Made by a program: the position numbers and the translations under genes
In this document: in pieces, positions 59,752 to 64,000 of the stretch
Layout of the letters: each line of letters begins with the position of its first letter
Numbering within the stretch: position 1 is the stretch's first letter
Notes under the pieces: model-generated
Told to the model about the DNA's origin: nothing
Database searches by the model: none
The model's input: the letters and a program-made list of their open reading frames with translations, nothing else
Origin: Methanothrix harundinacea 6Ac
GTDB taxonomy: Archaea; Halobacteriota; Methanosarcinia; Methanotrichales; Methanotrichaceae
Assembly (NCBI RefSeq): GCF_000235565.1
Contig: NC_017527.1
Location: 1,426,001-1,490,000 of the forward strand
Direction: 5' to 3'
DNA: 64,000 nucleotides

Positions 59752-60051
59752 TTAGGAATCCTCTATAGCCTCGTTGTATTGATTTAAAGCGTAATGGACG
59801 TTCCCTTTGCCAACCAATGCATCTAATTGTATTTCTGTTGGAACAGTCGGACTCTCATTCAGCACAGCCTCATAACATTCCAACGAAAGATCGTATTTAT
59901 CAAGATTGTAAAGAGCGTCACCTTTCGCAATTAGAGCATTATTATGTCTAGGATTCTCTTTAAGAGTGAGATCATAATATTTTATAGCTTCTTCGTATCT
60001 TCCACGATTATAGTACTTATTACCTTCATAGTATGGCGCTTTATCTCTCAT
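59752..60051 (-). CDS. TPR protein, apparently truncated beside the IS
   Basis: 99 aa, composed of TPR units: APYYEGNKYYNRGRYEEAIKYYDLTLKENPR, NNALIAKGDALYNLDKYDLSLECYEAVLNESP, then LDALVGKGNVHYALNQYNEAIED. The third repeat stops in its second helix at TAA 59752, only about ten bases from the IS right end. That strongly suggests that insertion or an associated deletion cut off the rest. No matching 3' part was seen on the other side of the IS. It may still be translated. Low-GC codon use compared with the neighbours. Confidence 0.75.
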   Translation of the reverse strand: MRDKAPYYEGNKYYNRGRYEEAIKYYDLTLKENPRHNNALIAKGDALYNLDKYDLSLECYEAVLNESPTVPTEIQLDALVGKGNVHYALNQYNEAIEDS

Positions 60052-60092
60052 TTCGATCCTCCATTATCAGTTTAGAGGCAGAGATATTCACT

Positions 60093-60224
60093 TTAGTGCG
60101 ACTCCTCAACTTTCTCGCTTTGGCTAGCAGCCGTCTTTTTTTCGTTTCTCTCACAATCATCTCTATTCTCATCTGAATCGCACTCGACCAGTTCTTTCTC
60201 TTCGTATCTGTCATAATTCTTCAC
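60093..60224 (-). CDS. Possible 43-aa highly charged peptide
   Basis: GTG at 60224 opens 43 codons to TAA at 60093. The product (begins MKNYDRYEEKELVECDSDEN) is almost wholly charged/polar with two Cys. It lies just upstream of the truncated TPR gene on the same strand and shares its AT-rich composition. It could be a real small gene, a fragment of a longer gene lost in rearrangement, or chance. Confidence 0.25.
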   Translation of the reverse strand: MKNYDRYEEKELVECDSDENRDDCERNEKKTAASQSEKVEESH

Positions 60225-60298
60225 TAATTTATTAAGAGTCGTGATTTATTAGATCCCGGCCGAGGGGTCAACCCCCCCGGCCTTCGCGATCGAGCCCC

Positions 60299-61435
60299 TC
60301 ACCCCAGCATCTTCTCTATCCTCGCCAGAGCCTCCGTGAGCCTCTCCCGCGAGGCGGCGTAGGAGATCCGGACGTGATCGACTCCGCCCGGTCCGAAGGC
60401 CGAGCCGGGGGTCGCCGCCAGCATCGCCTCGGAGAGCATCCTCTCGGCGAATGAGTCTCCGCCGCCGAACTCCGAGACATCCGGAAATACGTAGAAGGCG
60501 CCGCCGGGAAGCGGGCATCGGATGCCGATCTCCGCGAGCCCCGCGACGAGGAGGTCCCGCCGGGCCCGAAACTCCGCCACCATGCCGTTGATGCTCTCCT
60601 GGGGGCCCTTGAGGGCCTCGACCCCCGCCCACTGGACGAAGGTGGTGGCGTGGGAGACGGAGTGGGAGAGGATCCTGTTCACCCACTTCATCACCTCCTG
60701 GGGCCCTGCCAGATAGCCGAGCCTCCAGCCGGTCATGGCGTAGCACTTGGAGAAGCCGTTGACGGTGACGGTCCTCTCCTCCATCCCGGAGAAGGAGCCG
60801 ATGCTGAGGTGATCCTGGCCGTAGATGATCTTCTCGTAGATCTCGTCGGATAAGACCATCAGGTCGTGGTCGACGGCCAGGTCCCGGATCTCCTCGAGGA
60901 TCCTCCTCCCGAAGACGGCGCCGGTGGGGTTGGAGGGGGAGTTGACCAGGATCATCTTCGTCTTGGGGGTTATGGAGTCGGCGAGGGAGACCGGCTCGAA
61001 CCTGTCGTCCACCTCGGCCCACCGCACTCTGCCGCCGGCGAAGTTGATGCAGGGCTCGTAGCTGACCCAGGAGGGGCCGATGAGGACGCCCTCGTCGCCC
61101 TCGTCGAGGAGGGCCTGCATCGCCGCGAAGATCGCCATCTTCGCCCCCGGGACGACGGATACCAGGTCCGGGGAGACCTCGATCCCGTTCTCCTGGCTGA
61201 GCTTCTCGGCGATCGCCGCCCGGAGCTCCGGGATCCCGCTGGTGGGGAGGTAGTGGGTGTCCCCCCTCGCGAGCGACCTGATGGCGGCGTCGCAGATGTT
61301 CTTGGGGGTGTCGAAGTCGGGCTCCCCCACTCCCAGGTCGATGACGTCGAGCCCCGCGGCGTTCAGCTTCTTCGCCATCGCCGAGATCTTCATCGTCGTC
61401 GACTCGGGGATCGAGGCGAGTCTCTCGGATACCAA
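60299..61435 (-). CDS. aspC: Class I aspartate-type aminotransferase
   Basis: 378 aa PLP enzyme, subgroup I-gamma type. Seen: VIDLGVGEPDFDTPKNI, HYLPTSGIPELRAAIA, VNSPSNPTGAVF, VLSDEIYEKIIY, Schiff-base Lys in NGFSKCYAMTGWRLGYL and the substrate Arg in VRISYAASRERL. Aspartate/2-oxoglutarate is the likely pair; other amino acids are possible. TTG start with GGTGAT five bases upstream; only two bases separate it from the ribH stop. Confidence 0.9.
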   Translation of the reverse strand: MVSERLASIPESTTMKISAMAKKLNAAGLDVIDLGVGEPDFDTPKNICDAAIRSLARGDTHYLPTSGIPELRAAIAEKLSQENGIEVSPDLVSVVPGAKMAIFAAMQALLDEGDEGVLIGPSWVSYEPCINFAGGRVRWAEVDDRFEPVSLADSITPKTKMILVNSPSNPTGAVFGRRILEEIRDLAVDHDLMVLSDEIYEKIIYGQDHLSIGSFSGMEERTVTVNGFSKCYAMTGWRLGYLAGPQEVMKWVNRILSHSVSHATTFVQWAGVEALKGPQESINGMVAEFRARRDLLVAGLAEIGIRCPLPGGAFYVFPDVSEFGGGDSFAERMLSEAMLAATPGSAFGPGGVDHVRISYAASRERLTEALARIEKMLG

Positions 61436-61437
61436 AT

Positions 61438-61848
61438 CTAATCACCCTTCAGCCTTTTGACCATCTTGACCGCGGCCTCCACGGCCCGCTTCGAGTAGTC
61501 TATCCGGCTGTGGGCGTCCATCCTGGACATCTTGGGGCCGGATATCCCCAAGGTCACGGGCTTGTCGAACTCCAGGGCCAGGTCCATGATCTTCCGCGAG
61601 GCCTGCTGGGCGACGATCTCGTCGTGGCCCGTCTCCCCCTGGATGACGCAGCCGATCGTCACCACCGCGTCGACATCCTCCTTCGCCGCCAGCTTCTTGA
61701 CGGCGAGGGGCATGTCGTAGACCCCCGGGACGTGGAGGGTGGCTACGACTTCTGCACCCAGAAATTCTGCATGTTCTCTTCCCAGGATCTCCATCTGGTA
61801 CGTTATATCCCGGTTGAACTCTGCGACCACAAAACCAAGTTTTATCAT
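61438..61848 (-). CDS. ribH: 6,7-dimethyl-8-ribityllumazine synthase
   Basis: 136 aa. [13 protein letters not shown] (substrate Phe/Trp pocket), [16 protein letters not shown] (V-P-G-x-x-E/D-x-P-L), [31 protein letters not shown] (G-x-V-I-x-G-x-T-x-H-x-x) and GISGP. Catalyses the penultimate step of riboflavin synthesis; in methanogens this also feeds F420-related and flavin pools. Divergent from ilvE; co-transcribed with the aminotransferase. Confidence 0.95.
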   Translation of the reverse strand: MIKLGFVVAEFNRDITYQMEILGREHAEFLGAEVVATLHVPGVYDMPLAVKKLAAKEDVDAVVTIGCVIQGETGHDEIVAQQASRKIMDLALEFDKPVTLGISGPKMSRMDAHSRIDYSKRAVEAAVKMVKRLKGD

Positions 61849-61888
61849 AGATCCAACACCGCCGATGGGAGGCTGCTTCTTTAGCCGG

Positions 61889-61901
61889 GCGCATTTTGCG
61901 C
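61889..61901. promoter_or_regulatory. Palindrome in the ribH-ilvE divergent promoter
   Basis: GCGCA-TTT-TGCGC is a perfect inverted repeat. Read leftward it lies just downstream of a TATA-like GGTTTATTAGC, so it would overlap or sit close to the ribH start site. That is a typical place for a repressor site. The rightward promoter (CCCATTTATCC, about 61942-61952) is some 50 bases away. Confidence 0.4.
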
Positions 61902-61984
61902 TAATAAACCCATCGATCGTCGGTGGCTGGTACGGTCAAAACCCATTTATCCCTGGCCAATTCATCCGGGGTGGTGGATGGCTT

Positions 61985-62851
61985 ATGAGCTGGATCTATC
62001 TGGATGGGAAGTTCGTCCCCGCTGAAGAGGCGGCGGTCTCGGTTTACGATCACGGCCTTCTGTACGGCGACGGGGTATTCGAGGGGATCAGGGCCTACAA
62101 CGGTAGGGTTTTCAGGCTGGAGGAGCACGTCAAGAGGCTCTACGACTCCGCCAAGGCGATCATGCTGGAGATACCGATGACGGAGGAGGAGATGGCGGCC
62201 GCGATCCGGGAGACCCTCCGAAAGAACGGCCTCTCGGACGCCTACATCCGTCCCCTCGTCACCCGGGGCGTCGGCGACCTGGGGCTCGACCCCAGGAAGT
62301 GCGCAAAGCCGACGGTGATGATCATCTCCCAGAAGTGGGACGCCATGTACGGGGACCTCTACGACGTCGGCCTCACCGCCATCACCGTCACCGTCAGGAG
62401 AAACTCCCCGGCGGCGCTTCCCCCCAACATAAAGTCCCTCAACTACCTCAACAACATCCTCGCCAAGATCGAGGCGAACGTCAAGGGCGGGAACGAGGCG
62501 ATCTTCCTCGACGACGCCGGAAACATCTCCGAGGGGAGCGGCGACAACATCTTCGTCGTCAAGGACGGTGAGATCTCGACCCCCTACACCGCGAACAACC
62601 TGAAGGGGATCACCAGGCTCGCCGTCATCGAGGTCGCCCTGGCCAGGGGGTACGGTGTGAAGGAGGCAAACCTCGGCCTCTTCGACCTCTACACCGCCGA
62701 CGAGATCTTCGTCACCGGGACGGCGGCGGAGGTCGCCCCCGTCACCAAGATCGACGGGAGGGTGATAAGCGGCGGAAGGCCCGGCCCCGTCACAAAGGAT
62801 CTGATGGAGGGGTTCAAGGAGATGACGATGACGACGGGAACCCCCATCTGA
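61985..62851 (+). CDS. ilvE: Branched-chain amino acid aminotransferase
   Basis: 288 aa fold-type IV PLP enzyme. Seen: [52 protein letters not shown] with Lys PLP site, [20 protein letters not shown], and [12 protein letters not shown]. The longer upstream frame overlaps ribH and is not real; ATG 61985 has GGGGTGGTGGATGG before it. Final step of valine, leucine and isoleucine synthesis. Confidence 0.94.
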   Translation: MSWIYLDGKFVPAEEAAVSVYDHGLLYGDGVFEGIRAYNGRVFRLEEHVKRLYDSAKAIMLEIPMTEEEMAAAIRETLRKNGLSDAYIRPLVTRGVGDLGLDPRKCAKPTVMIISQKWDAMYGDLYDVGLTAITVTVRRNSPAALPPNIKSLNYLNNILAKIEANVKGGNEAIFLDDAGNISEGSGDNIFVVKDGEISTPYTANNLKGITRLAVIEVALARGYGVKEANLGLFDLYTADEIFVTGTAAEVAPVTKIDGRVISGGRPGPVTKDLMEGFKEMTMTTGTPI

Positions 62852-62884
62852 CCCATCCCCGACGTCGAAAGATATGGGGCCGGA

Positions 62885-63286
62885 CTACCCCGGGAGGACC
62901 CTGACGATGACGTTCCTCCGTCGGGGGCCGTCCAGCTCGACGAAGAGGACCCGTTGCCACGTCCCCAGGGCAAGACACCCTTCCTCGACGGGTATGGTCC
63001 GGCTGTTTCCTAAAAGGACGGCCTGGAGGTGGGCGTGGGCGTTCTCATCGATCCTATCGTGGAGGTACCCGTCCCCCGGAGGGGCGAGGGACATAAGCCT
63101 CCGGAGGAGGTCGGCGACGAGGCCGGTCTCGGCCTCGTTGATGACGATCCCGGTGGTGGTGTGGAGGGTGTAGACGAGGCAGATTCCCTCGGCGACGCCG
63201 CTCTCTCCCACGGCCTCGTTCACCTGGCGGGTTATGTCTATCACCTGAACCGGCTCATCCGTCTTTATCTCGAGCAAAGAGGTCAC
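62885..63286 (-). CDS. YjbQ/UPF0047 family protein
   Basis: 133 aa. VYTLHTTTGIVINEAETG, DENAHAHLQAVLLGNSRTIPVEEG and LGTWQRVLFVELDGPRRR are the family motifs, with conserved His and Asp residues around a metal site. Bacterial members have been linked to thiamine phosphate synthase side-activity. Convergent with ilvE. Confidence 0.92.
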   Translation of the reverse strand: MTSLLEIKTDEPVQVIDITRQVNEAVGESGVAEGICLVYTLHTTTGIVINEAETGLVADLLRRLMSLAPPGDGYLHDRIDENAHAHLQAVLLGNSRTIPVEEGCLALGTWQRVLFVELDGPRRRNVIVRVLPG

Positions 63287-63410
63287 CCCATCTGCAGAGG
63301 AGTTCTAAGCCCCGGCGGAATTTAAGCCGAACGGGCGGGGATCGCCGCGTATCCCTTATCCAAACCTCTTAGAGAGAGGGGGGCCCTTTCTCAGCTGACC
63401 CGCTTCCTCG

Positions 63411-63417
63411 AAAAAAA
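63411..63417 (-). terminator. T-run terminator for the leftward surface-protein gene
   Basis: Seven A residues (TTTTTTT on the minus strand) lie about 18 bases after the stop at 63435, in GC-rich sequence, consistent with archaeal termination. Confidence 0.5.
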
Positions 63418-63434
63418 TTATGGCCTGGCCCCTC

Positions 63435-64000
63435 CTAAAAGGCCGGCCCCTCGGAGAACCTCAGGGTCTTCTCCACCTCGAAGACCCCGGAGAAGGCCTC
63501 GTGCCCCTTCATGTCCTTATAGAAGATCTTGTGCCACCGGTAGTCGTTCTGCCAGGTGCCGTTGAAGCTCGTGGCGATGTCCATCCCCACCAGGTGGGCG
63601 GGGCTGGCTTCCCTCAGGGCCGCGGCCTCCGCGGGGTCGGAGGCCCGAGAGCCGGGGTCGGTGGAGGCGAAGTAGGTCTTCTGGACCCGCTCCATCTCCG
63701 TCACCTCGAAGGCCTCCTTCACCTCGGCGCCGATGCCGCCGTAGAAGGCCTTGGAGTGGATGAACTTCGCCCCCACCAGGGGGGTCTTGCCGGAGTAGCT
63801 CATCTTCACCTCCTCCAGGAGGTTGAGGGGGACGGAGGTGCCGTTCAGGGTCCCCCAGACGTCTCCGGCCCGGTTGGAGACGGCGCTCTTCTGGTCCATC
63901 TCCAGCCGGCCGTCTCCGTAGACGTAGGTGTAGTACTCCAGCCCCATCCTCCTGTCGACGACAGAGGTGCCCACCTCGAAGTAGCCGGTTCCCGATGCCC
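63435..64000 (-). CDS. Surface protein, C-terminal fragment (runs off window)
   Basis: The frame is open to the window edge (continuing upstream as ASGTGYFEV before the internal GTG at 63974), so at least 188 residues are seen. It is beta-rich with repeated Y/F-S-G-x-F/Y motifs (EAFSGVFEVEKTLRF at the end). The same motif style occurs in the C-terminal third of the 37032-42518 protein (LYSGDYSIARRVVF, TYSGSFKVYQVV). It is probably a paralogous methanogen envelope protein. No anchor is visible at the C-terminus. Confidence 0.7.
   Translation of the reverse strand, partial: ASGTGYFEVGTSVVDRRMGLEYYTYVYGDGRLEMDQKSAVSNRAGDVWGTLNGTSVPLNLLEEVKMSYSGKTPLVGAKFIHSKAFYGGIGAEVKEAFEVTEMERVQKTYFASTDPGSRASDPAEAAALREASPAHLVGMDIATSFNGTWQNDYRWHKIFYKDMKGHEAFSGVFEVEKTLRFSEGPAF

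Overview
The window is archaeal chromosome of about 60% GC. Archaeal markers include a replication factor C small subunit, a Rio2 kinase, a DUF460 protein, a Tfx-family regulator, an FmdE-like protein, overlapping ATGA/GTGA gene junctions, TATA-like boxes 25-30 bases before genes, and GGTGAT/GGAGG ribosome sites. Gene content (FmdE, Tfx, tungstate uptake, two-subunit oxoacid oxidoreductase, large DUF11-type surface proteins) points to a methanogen. A high-GC member of Methanotrichaceae (Methanothrix/Methanosaeta) is my best guess, but this is inference. No rRNA, complete tRNA or CRISPR array was seen.

Layout: 1-7.2 kb holds the end of a TrkA-type protein, a family-4 uracil-DNA glycosylase, a sugar nucleotidyltransferase, isocitrate dehydrogenase, Rio2 and DUF460. 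7.2-26 kb holds metabolic and accessory genes: NadA, a HI0933-type flavoprotein, a hydrolase, a cupin, a cytosine-deaminase-like enzyme, a frameshifted saccharopine-dehydrogenase-like gene, a STAND/TPR protein, a secreted nuclease, an EncFtn-like ferritin, a queuosine-precursor transporter, RfcS, an aldehyde dehydrogenase, an epimerase, an FmdE-like gene and a compact protease-like gene. 26.2-42.5 kb is one long co-oriented minus-strand block, described below. 42.7-54.4 kb holds a CDGSH protein, tupABC, pentapeptide repeats, an AI-2E-type permease, Tfx, CutA, HIT, a 2-oxoacid oxidoreductase, rubredoxin, ferritin and a 6-phosphogluconate dehydrogenase. 54.4-60.2 kb is disturbed: an AT-rich foreign-looking membrane gene, MntP, a methyltransferase, an IS5-type element and a truncated TPR gene. 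60.3-64 kb holds an aminotransferase, RibH, IlvE, YjbQ and the end of a surface protein that runs off the window.

The most interesting region is 26.2-42.5 kb. In transcription order it encodes a secreted protein of about 1830 aa with an alpha-alpha toroid followed by three transcobalamin-C-terminal-like (DUF4430-like) domains and DUF11 repeats; three secreted PQQ-type beta-propellers, the last with a DUF4430-like tail; a CobN/ChlH-like chelatase with an N-terminal signal, its own DUF4430-like domain and a C-terminal membrane anchor; and then DUF2162, ExbB/TolQ-like and DUF2149 membrane proteins. The four membrane-proximal genes resemble membrane-energised CobN-like tetrapyrrole modules. The transcobalamin-like architecture suggests a cell-surface system that captures, and perhaps demetallates or remetallates, corrinoids or related tetrapyrroles. 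This function is an inference from domain architecture.
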